Part shown: positions 44,164 to 57,329 of the stretch, one piece after another
Layout of the letters: each line of letters starts with the position of its first letter
How positions within the stretch are numbered: the first letter of the stretch is position 1
Source: Bidens hawaiensis
Lineage: Eukaryota; Streptophyta; Magnoliopsida; Asterales; Asteraceae
Reading direction: 5' to 3'
NCBI GenBank assembly: GCA_021521415.1
Contig: JAIQDT010000026.1
Location: 4,305,001-4,369,000, forward strand
Length of the DNA stretch: 64,000 bases
The notes under the pieces: model-generated
Databases searched by the model: none
Told to the model about the DNA's origin: nothing
What the model saw: only the letters and a program-made list of their open reading frames with translations
Made by a program: the position numbers and the translations under genes

Positions 44164-45231
44164 AATAACATTCAGGACCGAGAAAATGTACAACCTAAAC
44201 ACGTAACATTCGGCGCATGCAAACACAAAGTAGGCATACGCAACGTTCAGTAGTCGAGACGACTACAACATTCGCCAAATATTGGCCATTCTAAAATATA
44301 TATATATACATACACACATTCTATAACATTCCAAGGCCTACCAATACTAGCAAGCCTATGTAAAACCATTTAAAACACTTAAGTGTTAAACGAATCAGTC
44401 CCAAATGGGCCAAATTCCCATTTTAATCCTTTCATTCATCATAATTATGTCACCCGAGTTGATAGGGTTGACGGTTCATTTTTACAACTCTCAATTTAAC
44501 ATTTAAACGAAAATTCGCGCACTGCCGACTCGATTGACCAAGCACCAACCAAAACAGCCCCGAGCATCAAAAAAATAATTTTCCCACATCCCTTAGACTC
44601 CCTTAGGGCCGTACAAACTGATTTGGTTGGTCATCCAACCGATTAACGCATCAAACTCAACAAATTGCAATTCTACACCCGATAAACCCAGTTTTCGAAC
44701 TAAAATCGATTGACCGACCTAAACATCTCCAATGGCTACAAAATTTTAATATGATGTAAATTCCATAACTGGGAATCTTTCTACACTGGAAACTCTAATT
44801 TTTATCCATGGGAAGTGGGTCAATTACACCTTGGCCGAATATCTGTCCAACGAAAAGTTTTGGAAAAATTGAGCATCAAAACAACTAGGGGTTAACAAAA
44901 AGGGTGTTGGGGATTGTAGTAAATACCTTGAACTACTTCTAGGAGCTTGGAACTGATCAAAAAGTCGAAGCAATGAAGGGGGGGGAGCTACCTTCGGCCG
45001 ATCGGACCAGCTGCACAAAGGTTTAGGATTTTTATTTTTGTTTAATGTTATATTATTAAACATTTTCATTCTAGCCCCCGGAATTTAACAATAATGCAAC
45101 TTGGAAGAAATGTTAAGCGATTATACGTACCGGGATGACGTAAAGGCTTCCGAGAAACGTCGGATAAATCCCGAGAATTATACATACTCTACAAGCTTTA
45201 ATTCTTGAAACCGGAATTAACGGGTGTTACA
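43713..45231 (-). mobile_element. Gypsy-B 5' LTR (3' end missing)
   Basis: Minus-strand start TGTAACACCCGTTAATTCCG at 45231. It is close to the reverse complement of solo LTR A2, so B and A are one family. It includes the AGCTTAAGC..GACTTTGTGT block (43931-43965), an AT array (44110-44158) and CGGCCGATCGGACC (44996-45009). Right of it D2 sequence resumes (ATGCTATCCCAAAACG). Confidence 0.85.
44110..44158 (+). repeat. (AT)n microsatellite in Gypsy-B LTR
   Basis: About 24 AT dinucleotides. The same LTR position in A2 has only short AT runs (10629-10665). Confidence 0.95.
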
Positions 45232-47186
45232 ATGCTATCCCAAAACGTAAAAAGATTTAAAAAGGGGCATCATGAACTCACCTGACACGAGCCAGCAAAT
45301 ACCAATGAGTAAAAGAACCTCTAAGCCAATCCACAAATCACAAGCCTGTTGGATTGTACGCAAAGATTATTAACTAAACCGTACCGACTAGTTTATCCTA
45401 CGAGGCGTTCTAACAAGATTAGATGGACCTAAAGCCTCAACCATACTAATACCATTTACATCATCCCCCGAGGCCATGTATTTACCTAAACCACCCTTAC
45501 TTTATTCCGGCAAAAAAGGATTTCCAAACTATACCCGAAAGTTGCTAATTGTATTGAATACGCGAGCTAACGAGTTGTTTATGCACTTAGCAACCAACAC
45601 AACCCCGTGTGGACCAAATTTAGTATAGTTACAACCAACAAGCCTACACGAGTTGAATGGGCCGGTAATTCGCATGAACAACGCACCAACTACCAATTAA
45701 ACGCGAATTTGCATTGTACCGACCTGTTTGAGCAACTGACAACCAATGCAGCCCCATTAACATAAAATTAAGTTTTTTCACAGCCCATATAACATAACGA
45801 GGCTACACAATCTGAATTGGTTTGTTAATTCCCTCAAACAACGTGCTAAACGCAACAATTAAAAATCTAGACAACCGAAATCCTAGTTTTCAATCTATCG
45901 ACATTTGATCAATCAAACGAGCTTCATGGCTCACGATACTAAAGTATAACACATATAAAATACCTAGGAAGATGACGCAGCAAAACCTCACTTTAAAAAG
46001 CTCCGACAAGAACACAATTGGACAACCACCGGTTAAGCCTAAAACGAACGTATCGATCAATAACTAGTATAACATGCATATTTTAGCATACAAAGATGTA
46101 TTTTATTACATAGGAAAACCATAGAAATAAATTATGAAATGTTTACCAGAGTTGCATAAATGTCTTAGGTTTATAAAAATATTTTTATTATATTTTCCCA
46201 GTGGACACAAAAAATCATAATAATTTCTCCAACACAGAAAGGTATGTGCAGCTATTTCAGTGCTCAGCAAAAGGGTTTTATTTGTTTAAAACTCATTACC
46301 AAACAAAATTAAACGATTCAATTGGGTTGTAACCTTAACTCAAGATATGAAGTTCCAGAAGTGGAACCAATCAATTCGGACTTGTCAAAAAAGAGTTATG
46401 ATGTCAGGAGGACAGACCAGAATCCGACTCTCCGCATCAGCTTTGACACACGTTTTTATAAAATCATAAAAACCATTCAAATCTCGTTTAAAAATTACAA
46501 ATTATACCTTACTGGAAAGTACACTCAAAGTGGAATATCATAGATTCAAAAATCGATCAAAAACAATAAATATTCATCGAGTTACAGACCAAACAATAAA
46601 GAGTGCGAATCTGCTCACAACTATTTTAATCAGAACCCAAACCCTAACATGATTATGACATCTCTAGGGTTCGATAACCGATTTAATGGTGAAAACAAAG
46701 TTCCTTGACATGGTACTAACCTTAAATTTGATGGAGATGGCTTGGTAATGGCTGGAATATATATATAAATCATGATAGGGGTGGCTGCTATACATCGATC
46801 GGACAGAAGAGAGAAGATAGGCAAGGTTAGGGTTAATTATTATAAAATGTTAAACTTAGGACATCAAAGTTCTAAATGAGATGAATTGTGCCAAAAGTTT
46901 AATAACACGATATACAAGAATGACAAGGAGGTCCCCGAGGAATGCCATATCGAGTCTCGAATATAATACAAACTCTACAAATGTCTCATGCCGATAAACG
47001 AAAATGTTGGGTGCTACATACTAATATAACACTTTAAGACATAAGAGGCGATGTTTTGAGCATAGGTATGGGTAGACAGACTTTTAAAACGTTTTGCAAG
47101 GCTCTAATTTAGAAATATGAAACCCTGACTTTTAAATAAACATTTATAAATGATCAAGCCGATTAACGAAATTTACAGGCATTACA

Positions 47187-50062
47187 TGGGTCATGATATT
47201 AGGGAGAACCGCTGTCAGGTGCTTAGTGATCTGGGAAGTTATCTTGTGGCTATAGGTTCAAGATAATCGACACTTAAGGTAATGGGATGCCATTCTGTGA
47301 AAAATGGTAACGGAAATCGTGAGACTCCGAATAGTGCATGATATATAAAGAAAAGAAAACTTTGATAAAGTTTGTTAAAGTATGAAAACCATAGTAAAAT
47401 AAGTGTTGCGAGGAACTTAGAGTTTTCTTGAACCACCATGTAGTCTTATGTTCCAACAAAAATATCAAAATTTCGAAAATAAATCGAACCAAAAGCTGGG
47501 TATTCGTGTATCACCATGGCTTGACAGACTTTTGGTTAAAACACATTGTAAAACATTGAGGGTCGGAGTCACACGTTGCATGAACCACTATGACTTGTGT
47601 GACATCCTAAGGAGTGCAACCATATCCTTATCACAAAGAGGACATGATCACGGTTGAAGACATAAAGTGGTTACTCGTATGGCGTTTGGTGTGGTATGCT
47701 TTTGTAACATCTCGGATTTTTCAAACTCGTATTCGTTTAAGTTTACTCGATTCGGGAAAGTATTTGGATCTTTATTATTAATAAAATTATGCATTTATTA
47801 GTGAAATAATTATTTTTACCTTAGTTTATAATTCCTTAACTTCCATTAGTGCAAAATAGCCCTTAGAAACTCTTAAAATTGCTTAAAACGACTTACAAGT
47901 GTGTTTTTGGAACTACAGGGATTAAAACTGTTAAAATTTGAAAGTCTGGTGAAGTTGCACCTTCACGCAGCGCGAAGATGCAAGCCTTGCATCTTAGCGC
48001 GGCGCGAAGATGCAGCCAGATCAGCCAGTTTCGTTTAAGATTTTCGTTTAATGCTAAATCTTTCCTAAATCATGAAATTTGAGCCACAAGTTATTGTATT
48101 TAGTGTATAATGATGTCTAGGTTCATACTCATTAATTTGGTTAATATATCGACGATTTAAAGATCTGATTTCGTTCTTAATTGTATGATTCGGTTACCAG
48201 AATCGACCCGTTTCTTGTCCAACAAGTTGATTAAACCCCTATATAAACACATCATAACTCCAAACCCTAAAGTTTACTGCAACTAAGCATTCCCAGCCGT
48301 CACCTACCCTCAACCGATCTTTTATTTCTTGTTTTGCTCGTTTAAAGTGAAGATTCGTTAGCTGAAGTTGACTTTGACATTCGTTAAGCCTTTGACCTCG
48401 ATTTCTCGGTAATACAAACACCATCCAGGTAAGTTGTTAACTGATCAAACGTTCATTTATACTCACTTGTCGATAACCCTCAATCAATTTTTGAGATTGA
48501 GGAGTATTGACGGGTCAATTAGAGTCAAACCAGTTTAAGGTCAAAAAAGTCAATAACTTTGACTATCCATTTACTCATAATTCTGGTCCAAAAGACTTTT
48601 ATTCTCATAACGAAATTTTAAGGCTACTGACTTAAACCCGACTTCCGACTCGCTGTTCGGCTTCTGGTCAGTACCAGCTCGCAAATATAGCATAACATTA
48701 GTTCTAAACGTCCGTTTGGACTGATTCCAGCAGCCATAAGTTCTTTTTTATCTATATTATCATATTTTTAAGATTCAGATTCTAATTGTTCGTATCTTTT
48801 GACGTGTAGTGGACGACTCGCTTATTCGTTAGCTCGTTTAATCGCATTTATTAATCGCTTGTCATTAATCTAAGCTGAGTTTTATCATTCCCCTATTTTA
48901 CTCAGTTTTCTAAAACGTTTTGAGGACATATGCGTATATCATACTATATATATATATATATATACCAAAAAAAACAAACGTGTAATTGTATGTGATTAAT
49001 ATAATATACTTGTTATGTGCTTACTTGTTGATGTGCAATCATTTGGCATATCCCCTTGGAGAGGGTTCTCATATTATGACCACCGCCCAATTCGCTTGGC
49101 AATGGTCTTATTATTATTTGCTCATGGTTGATTTACCGGCGCCCGATTCGCTTGGTAATGGTTTAATCGACAACTTATTTGCTCCTGGTTTGATTTCATT
49201 ACCGCATTTATTACGTTTTGATTGTTTATCATACTATATCATATTTATTATATTAACCTTATTTTCTTGCAAAACTGGTGATAAACTCACTCAACATGTG
49301 TTGTTGACAAACTCTGTTTTCTACGTATATGCAGGTTGCTATTGAATTGAAGTTGTAGTATGGACACTTAGAAGGACCTTAGGGTTTTAATGAAGACAAA
49401 CATGAATTTAAATTTGTCATATATATTGATTTGAATTGTTTTGTTATATTTGGATGTTGTGTGTGTATTTGAAGTAAGATAAATAAGTAGACATTGTCAT
49501 TCATATTTATGATAGTATCTTCGAGCTATGAACAATCGGATCACGCCCCGGCATTTTCGTTTTAGGTTGGGGTGTGACAGCTTTGGCCTAACAAGTTTCA
49601 TGCTCTTCCCGAAATCTCCAGGTAAAAAACCCGGTCCAGCGTCTGATTGGATATATGCGCATTTCTTATCCTTATGTTTCATGAACCTTGGTGTCAAGAG
49701 TTCGGGAAATAAGCACGTCCCCCTTCCAGATACTACATACCTGCCACGACGAATCATCTTTATGCAGCGGAATTATCGGAACATCACAGTAAAAAGTGAT
49801 TTGATAGTTTTTTGAAAATCTTTGCTTTTAGGCCTATGCCTTGGACTTGTGCATGCTTTGTGTACATGAGGCGTAAACGAAATAAGTAGTACAATGGAAT
49901 AAGTGAATTTGAACAATCAAGTAAAGGCCCAGGTAATTTTCTAATCATGTAACCTAGATCAAGTAAGGCTCACACAATTTTCTAATCATGCAACCTAGAT
50001 AATTAAATAATTAAGCTATAACTAAACTAGAACACTACGTCTAATGTCCTATCTTATAGTCA
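47187..50062 (-). other. Gypsy-F leader/internal 5' region, no gene assigned
   Basis: Sequence between the Gypsy-F PBS (50063) and the right end of Gypsy-D, interrupted by a solo LTR (47703-49579). The start has the words CTATAAGATAGG and TTAGACG, also seen after the PBS at 60358. Short minus-strand frames exist (for example 49497-49757, 86 residues) but show no known domain, so I do not call them genes. With the solo LTR removed, the remaining 1.0 kb still has several stops in every frame. Confidence 0.5.
47703..49579 (+). mobile_element. Solo Gypsy-type LTR with perfect TSD GCTTT
   Basis: 1,877 bp, TGTAACATCTCGG...GGGGTGTGACA, flanked by GCTTT at 47698-47702 and 49580-49584. It contains two CGCG-hairpin-like words (CTTCACGCAGCGCGAAG at 47961 and GCATCTTAGCGCGGCGCGAAG near 47989), a TATA box CCTATATAAAC (48238-48248) and a short duplicated CGCTTGGCAATGGT word (49092 and 49148). 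No coding region. Confidence 0.93.
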
Positions 50063-50077
50063 CGGTTCTGATACCAA
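50063..50077 (-). other. Primer-binding site, initiator tRNA-Met (Gypsy-F)
   Basis: Minus-strand TTGGTATCAGAACCG two bases after the LTR end GGGGTGTTACA. Confidence 0.85.
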
Positions 50078-50079
50078 TC

Positions 50080-51559
50080 TGTAACACCCCGGCTTAAGCG
50101 GAAACGCCCGAGTGTGACGTACAGATTGTTCAAACACATGTGGCACTATTAAGTGACCATAATATCATTAATTCGTTTACTACACAAGTTTTTAAAATAA
50201 GCAAATACATCCAAAACATAGCAAACAACTATAACATCTTCTTTATTTCATTAATACCCTAATACTAGTGTCTTCGAAACTTCAGCCTCTAATAATGGTA
50301 CCTGTAGCATATATATAAAATACGGTCAACTTACTTAATAGTTGGTGAGTTCACACAAGTTTTGGATAGGTATGTGAAAACCATGCAATTCCATGAAACT
50401 TGTGATAATTATACTACTTCGCATGCAATGTCCTTTCCAGTTGGTAACAACCAACGTGCTCGGATCTAGGGTACCTTTTCCACTCATAACAAAATGGTCC
50501 TTAGTGCAAAGGTAGGCCTACGATCATACTTATTGAGGCAACCATAAGCTGAGTAAATAATCAAGTAAGCACGTAAACACACAAGTCCATGATATGAATC
50601 GCAGTTTTATAAACAAATATAAAAAATAGTTGAGTTGGATAGGATATATATGCTACCCCTAAAATGTAAAAACGTTAAAAAGGGGGGTGTGAGAAATTCA
50701 CCTTATTAATTGAGGTAAAAACGGGAATCCAAAAGTGTTGATAAGTTTAATAACGACAAAAGAACTTAACGCGTAACGAACTCCGAGATGAGCGATCCAC
50801 ACTAACCATTAGAGAGTTTCCATGATGGAGAATGGAGCCTCTCCGGAGCCGGAGACTTGACGAAGTATTATGGCCAATATAGAGTGATTTACAGGGAAAG
50901 AAGGTTGTGAGCGATGTTAGTTTGAGAATAGTGTGGCATTTATACTAGTTGGAGGAGCGTTTACGCGTCAATTACATTGATTTGATTTTCCGAAAATACT
51001 GGCATATATCACGGATATAATCGCGGTGTTTAGGACGTTATAACGTAATTAATCAGTTAATTATAATATAATATCGATGTTTAAATGTTTTAATATAATT
51101 TATTTGGATTGAAAATCAAGTTTTATGGCCAAAACAAGACACTCCGGCGCCGGATTCCGGCCACCGGAGGTCCGTCGAAAAAACGAGGGGGAAAGATGGC
51201 GAGGGTTGGGTTAATTTAACATTTTAATATAATTTCAATAACATTTACAAATGATACCTGAAGTTTAAGATCTTTTAAACTTTAGTTTATATATAATTTG
51301 CATAAATGAACCCTCAACTTTTTGGATGTTATTTTAAGTTAACTAATTATGATTTTTGCTATTTACGTGTTTAACCCATAAAGTTCTATTAACGATAAAG
51401 TTCGAGGCTTTATAAATAAATTGAACGTAATAATAAATGAACAAACGTTGAACATAAATGTAGGGAATACTTTATTAATGATATATAATAATGACAATAC
51501 ATTGAAACAACGGGCCGGGTTTACAAATACAAATATGAATCGAAAATTGACGAATGTCA
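50080..51559 (-). mobile_element. Gypsy-F 5' LTR
   Basis: The plus-strand left end TGTAACACCCCGGC is fixed by the PBS. The right end is placed at ...CGAATGTCA (51559), a guess from the TG/CA rule. About 1.48 kb. It contains a GC-rich imperfect inverted repeat at 51142-51170 (CTCCGGCGCCGG facing CCGGCCACCGGAG) and the TTGGTGAGTTCAC word shared with family T. Confidence 0.6.
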
Positions 51560-52714
51560 CTAGTAAGTTTATAATTTATGTTCTTCATATTTTTTTTATC
51601 GTTAGTCATGTTTAATGTGTTTGTTCTTCATTTCTCTTATTTGTCTTTTTTTATAATGGTTTCAAAATCGTCAAATAATCTTGTCTATGATCTCACCTAG
51701 TCAATACATCATGGTGTATTAGGTGGGGGAGAAAAGAACATAAGGTTGCAAGATTATCTTTAACTGTCACACTTTAACAAGTTCTTACGTTCTTGAAGTT
51801 TTTATTTTGTTTAATTTATTTTGATTTAAGAACCATAAGGATTTTTGTGATACATGACAAACAAATTGTATTTGTTATACCAAAAGTGGTTCATAATTTT
51901 CTTTATCAAAATCCATTCCAACGCATCAAAAACATTGTTGTTTACAATGTTCAGATTTGACAGTAGAATTTTTCAACAAAGGTTGAGCAATAAATTGATC
52001 ATAAAAATCTGAAAAGATACAAGGCCAAAACCTATAATTAACTTTATTGAGTTGTTGTTCTAACAACTATTTATTTGTGATTCTATTATTTCGTATGACT
52101 TCATAATCTTTATTTTAAAATTAGTGCGCATGTTTGTACCCTCCTAGAAGACCGACTATTTTAGCCTATCTCATGTCCGAATATGGGCAAATTTAATAAA
52201 TTAAAGTTGTTACTTACATATAATTTTTGAGAAATTATTAATTTTTTTAAACATTTATGAAACCGGTGACATAAATCTTTCCATAACTGATTTCATTTTT
52301 CTTGCTTCTTTCTCAACATCTAGTTGTGTTATTTTATTACACATAAATTTCTTTGACATTAATTTATCCAAAACATTCTAAAGAAGCCTTAATTACTTGG
52401 ATTTTGGGATTAATCATTAGGACTCGCCCAAACTTAAACAAAGACCAATCTTTTCATTCACCAATCAAGGTGAGTATTCACACTCCCCTTTTTCTATTTT
52501 TGTTTTGACGACTTTATGCATACACAACTTTATTATTTATTTATTATACCAGTATATGCTCAAACATAATTCCACTATTTTCATATTGTGATATTGCTTG
52601 ATTAGTTTCTAAATGTTATATTACTATGTGTTTAGAGTTTTTATGGTTGGTGGGTATCTCATCCTCATCTTCATCCTCATAGTATGATCATACGCCGTCC
52701 AAGTAAACATGTCT
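51560..52714. other. Unassigned AT-rich DNA
   Basis: No ORF, repeat or RNA gene recognised. The stretch just left of T2 (GTATGATCATACGCCGTCCA) continues, across T2, into the sequence at 56044, and across LTR E into 60111-60355, which ends as an LTR (G). Part of this interval is therefore probably LTR G, but its start could not be placed. Confidence 0.4.
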
Positions 52715-55700
52715 TGTGGCATTCGTCACGAAACCAGGTTTGCCTTAGTATTTATATATCAAATAAACGATTAACCTCTTATTTCGTAACAAACAAACGA
52801 ATAACCAAACGAGTATGGTTATGGCCCGGATATCTCAAGGGGGGCGGCATCTATAAGTGATATAAGTTTATTATAGGCTAACATATTGATGTTATGGCAT
52901 TAGTACAATAGCAAACCAGTTAAATGAAAACGTACTCGTTCAATTACCCTCTGTGACGTTAAACACGAAAGATAGTTCCAAAACAAGCATTGTATCATCA
53001 GTTAAGCCAAAAAAGACCTACAAAACACTTATTTGAGATGCTTTAAGCTATCCTTAAAAATATTTTGTATTTTTACAAATGAATAGTATGTTTTTCTAAA
53101 TTTACTAGAAATTGGCCAAAAAACACTTGATTTCGCGCTGTTTGTCGTACCCGATCACGCTGTTTGTCGTACCCGATATATTTTTTTTGCCAAAAACCAA
53201 GCCCGAAATAATCTTGGACTCGGTATTTAACGTTCGGGCATGCAAAACGAGACTAATGGGCCAAAATTAGGCCCCAAGGGGGCCCAAAAATTCCCGGCCG
53301 CCAAAGTGGACTATATCCCTTTGTTATATTAATTCATCTCTACTTCATTAATCTATTATTTTACAAAATATCAATTCCTAGCAGCTGCTTGTGCTCTATT
53401 TTTGAAATTTCCAGTAACCCCAAAGCGAAGACTCCATATTGATCAATTTCTAGCTTATTTAAACATGTTTATATACATAGAAACATAGTTTGATTACCAA
53501 AAATTACTTCTAACCATACAAAACCCCAAAAATGATCCATAAACATATTTTGATTTTAAACATGGTTGGAAATCAGAATTGATTAGTTTTCTGGCGATAA
53601 ACAAGGATTAGAGGGTGTAAATTGTGTTTTTACTATTCAAAAGTTCGGTTTGAAACCCTAACCGAAACCCTATGTTTCAAGGCTGGATTTTTTATGATAC
53701 ATGCTTGGTTTTGTGGTATAGAATCTGTAGGTACATTAGCTAGAACGGCAAGAACCCAGACAAGTGAGAAAAAGTGTTGAAACGATCGAAAACAGCAAAG
53801 GTATTTCCGAAACATTTGTTTAGGGGCTGTTTAGGTTTAGATTGTGACGTGTTTGAAGTTAGCTTATGAAAATTTGCAGGGAAATCATGGGCCATATGAG
53901 TGAGTCCCTGTCCAAATTGGTAATTTTTCGACAATCCTATAATATTTGGCGAATTTATTACCGTTTGGGGACGTTTATTTTTGAAAAAAACTTCTTAAAA
54001 AATTATGAAATTTTGTGGAGAACTTAGGTATGGTGTAATATGATCATATATAAATTTGGAATCATTTTGAAAACCCTAGATATGATTTCTAGATTCACTT
54101 TTTATTCGAGTTTTTATGGTTGTTTTTTGCACAAAAATGTATGTTGGCAAAATTGTTAAGTTCTGAAAATTTATCGAATTTTTCGGAAATCGTTTGGTAT
54201 ACACGAACGATTTACGGGTTAAATATAGCATATAAAATAAATTTTTACAAATTAATAAATCAATAAATAATTCCAGAAATATTTTTATAATTAGTGAGTG
54301 TATAGGTTTTCATAATTTAATGATAAACAAAGAATTAGTTGTGCTAATTCGAAAGTTAAACAAACTCAATTAGTATAAAACCAAGGAGTTTGTGATTAAC
54401 GAACCTCTTGGAATATCAGAACATCAAGAGTGATCAAAAGTCATATTTTTAGGTTAACTGAGTAAAAATGAACTTTTTGTAAGAAATCTGGATAATTTGG
54501 ATGGATTGTGCGCATTTTTTTGGAAACCAGACTGAATAAACAGAAACGAACCCTGTAGCAAATCAAGACATCTAAACTATGATTTTCCTTTATAAATTTA
54601 ATCATTTTATCAACCGACACATTTACCCGAGTTCATGTGATCATTCCGGTTTTCTAAACGCATAAACGACCAACTTGGCCCAGTAGGTAAATTTGTGAAA
54701 GTGAGACAAGTTCAATTTTCAACATTAGACATTGAATAACGTCATAATCTAAGCCTATTGACATGTTCTGGGCGTGACTCCATACCCGGACTAGATATAC
54801 AGCCCAGTTTAGTACGGAGATTATAATAATATTAAAATATTAATATTATCATAATATTGATTATAGAGACTAAGTGATAGCACGTGAAACAAACCATAGG
54901 CTGATATTGCACTGAGTACCAACTAAACCGTGAGTTTCATGACCCCTTTTTTTAAACTGTTTTACGAACTTTTGGAGTGAAAAGTATGTATATATATACA
55001 TTTGTCTATCTGGAAACGTATTATCATAGAAATTGCCTAAGTGCTGACACACGAAATATCCCTATAGTAATTGATTATGAGTCGTTGGAATGCGAATACT
55101 ACTATTGATTATGTGCATGACTCTACATATGACAAATTCAATTGTGGAAAATGCCAAGGTTCTGCTGCAATTGAACAAATTAAATTGAGTATGGCTTGAA
55201 TTCCTAGTTTCTAATGCAATTTAACAAACTAAGTTGAGTATGGCACGTATGCCAAGATTCTATTGCGACTGAACAAACTAAGTTGAGTATGGCTTACATG
55301 CCAATTTCTACTGTAACTAAAAAAATGGAGTTGAGCATGGCTTTGAAGCCAAGTTTCTACTGCAAATGTATAAACTAACTTGATTAGGGCATGAATTCCA
55401 AGAATATACTACGATTATATATGATTATATGCTGATAGTTACATATTATGTAGTATTAAACGTAGTTACTTGAAATATGTTGTGGGCGGAACGTGGGCCA
55501 CAGTTGTAGACGTCAGAAATGGAAGCACTTATCACGAACAAACTGTCAAGGTTTCACTGTTGCTTAGTATAACTATATCATTAATATACAAACATATAAT
55601 TATAGACGAATCTATCATTAATTATACCGATGTACATACAAACATGCAAACGTACATAGATACATACTTACATTTGTGCGTACATACAAATTATGCTAGT

Positions 55701-56043
55701 ATGGTACGCACAAATAATTTTATTGAAACTCACCAACTATTTAAAGTTGACCCATTTTAACATGCTTTTCAGGTGTACAGAAAAGTGGAGTAGATTGCTT
55801 ATGCGTTACGTGTTTGGATTGTGATCGATGCTGTGCAAATTTATACAAGTATTCGAATTAGGAGTAAAGAAGCTTAACGGACTAGATTTGGTTTGTAACA
55901 CCTAGTTTGTAAAAAGAAATTAGAACGATGTAAAATAATGTAAATTAGTTTGTAATGTTTCTTTATAAACAATGTGGTTGATACCAGAAGTGTCTGTTAC
56001 ATTCCCGTTTTATGCTTCCACATTTGCTAGACGGGGTGTGACA
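52715..56043 (+). mobile_element. Solo LTR T2 (family T)
   Basis: 3,329 bp, TGTGGCATTC...GACGGGGTGTGACA. Flanks TGTCT (52710-52714) and TGTCC (56044-56048) are a near-perfect target duplication. It matches T1 over its length but carries an extra repeat block at 55149-55400. There is no coding sequence and no PBS after the end. Confidence 0.82.
55149..55400 (+). repeat. About 50-bp repeats in T2
   Basis: Five degenerate units containing ATGCCAAG, TTCTACTGCAA, CTGAACAAACTAAGTTGAG and TATGGC. Absent from T1. Copied at 61512-61762. Confidence 0.8.
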
Positions 56044-56709
56044 TGTCCGAATCTAGTGTCATGTTGAAAATACAATTTTATATGTGTTTTGCTAATTGAT
56101 GTAATACACATTATCACAAGGAATTGTCATTTTAACCATTATATATATATATATATATCAAAACTTGTGATTAATTGCACAACATTATTGTTGACAAAAT
56201 ACATATATATGTATATATTTATGCATATCGCATGTAGTTACTTGTAAGACCCTGAAACCCGGGAATCCTACAGTTGGTTTTCTTACCCAGAACTTTCAAA
56301 AATAAAATTCAAATGATTTCCATTTATTAAAAACTAGTCAAGAGTGACATGCAGCGGAAAAAATAAGCAAGTACCAAATCCCAAAACCTGGAAATTATGC
56401 CCAATTTCGAATCCACATCAAATACTAAGGAAAACATTTGTTTTATTAACGTCTTCCACTAGACATGCGTTCAACAATTTGAGTAGTCTCGAGCATGTCC
56501 AAGCGGTAACTCCCAACTTCTCAACCTGAAAATCAATCTAACATACACACAAAGTCAACCTAAGCTGAGTGACTTCATGCTTTTATAAACGACATTTATA
56601 AATCAGTTTTAAATTTATAAATATAAAAATAGCAGAGGAATTCATAAATAAATAATATAAGATTTTAGAGAAAATAATAAATAAATAAATAAATAATTTT
56701 CCTCGGTCA

Positions 56710-57235
56710 AACACGCAACACGGGCCTCCACACCACGAGTCAAGACTCGAGTAATACATTTGACCAGGTAACGGTAAGACATAAACGCGTAAAACGAGCC
56801 TCCCTACCATGAGTCAAACTCGAGTAATATATTTGACTCGGTCATGGTTTAAAAATACCTAAACACGTAATCTGGGCATCCCCACCACGAGTCAAGGCTC
56901 GGGTAATATATTTGACCCGATCACGGTAAAACATAAATGCGTAACACGAGCCTCCCCACCACGAGTCAAACTCGAGTACTATATTTGACTCGGTCATGGT
57001 TTAACAAAACCAAAACATGTAATACGGGCTTCCCCACCACGAGTCAAGATTTGAGTAATATATTTGACCCAATCACGGTTTAGCAAAATGGTGGGCCTCC
57101 TAACCAATAGTCATGAGACACGAAGTCAATGACTCGAGTAATATATTTGACCCGCCCTAACATAAAGATGCGACACGGGCCTCCCCACCACGAATAAAAC
57201 TCGAGTAATATATTTAACCCGGTCACAGTTTATCA
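56710..57235 (-). repeat. About 75-bp repeat array in LTR E
   Basis: About seven units built from CCTCCCCACCACGAGTCAA, CTCGAGTAATATATTTGAC and CGGTCACGGTTTA. They alternate between two versions (CGGGCC and CGAGCC starts), as if the true unit were a pair. Confidence 0.85.
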
Positions 57236-57329
57236 AAAACAAGCACATCAATAGACACGCCTATATACATCTTAGGTAATCAATCAACTAAATAACATCA
57301 TTAAGCATAACCTTTATTATATAATTTCG

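Larger units (their letters stand above)
35977..47186 (-). mobile_element. Gypsy-D LTR D2 (5' LTR, with two nested insertions)
   Basis: LTR sequence lies at 35977-37240, 38258-38402 and 45232-47186. The right end (LTR start on the minus strand) is TGTAATGCCTGTAAATTTCG at 47186. Between these lie the solo Copia LTR and Gypsy-B. About 330 bp of LTR (equivalent to D1 33140-33470) are missing at the left edge of Gypsy-B. D2 is longer in its own sequence near 46745-46840, where it keeps an AT box, ATCGATCGGACAG and a telo-box-like TTAGGGTTA. Confidence 0.75.

Noticed and set aside
49497..49757. 86-residue minus-strand frame as a host exon
   Set aside because: No recognised domain, no splice sites that extend it, and it lies in the Gypsy-F 5' region beside the PBS.
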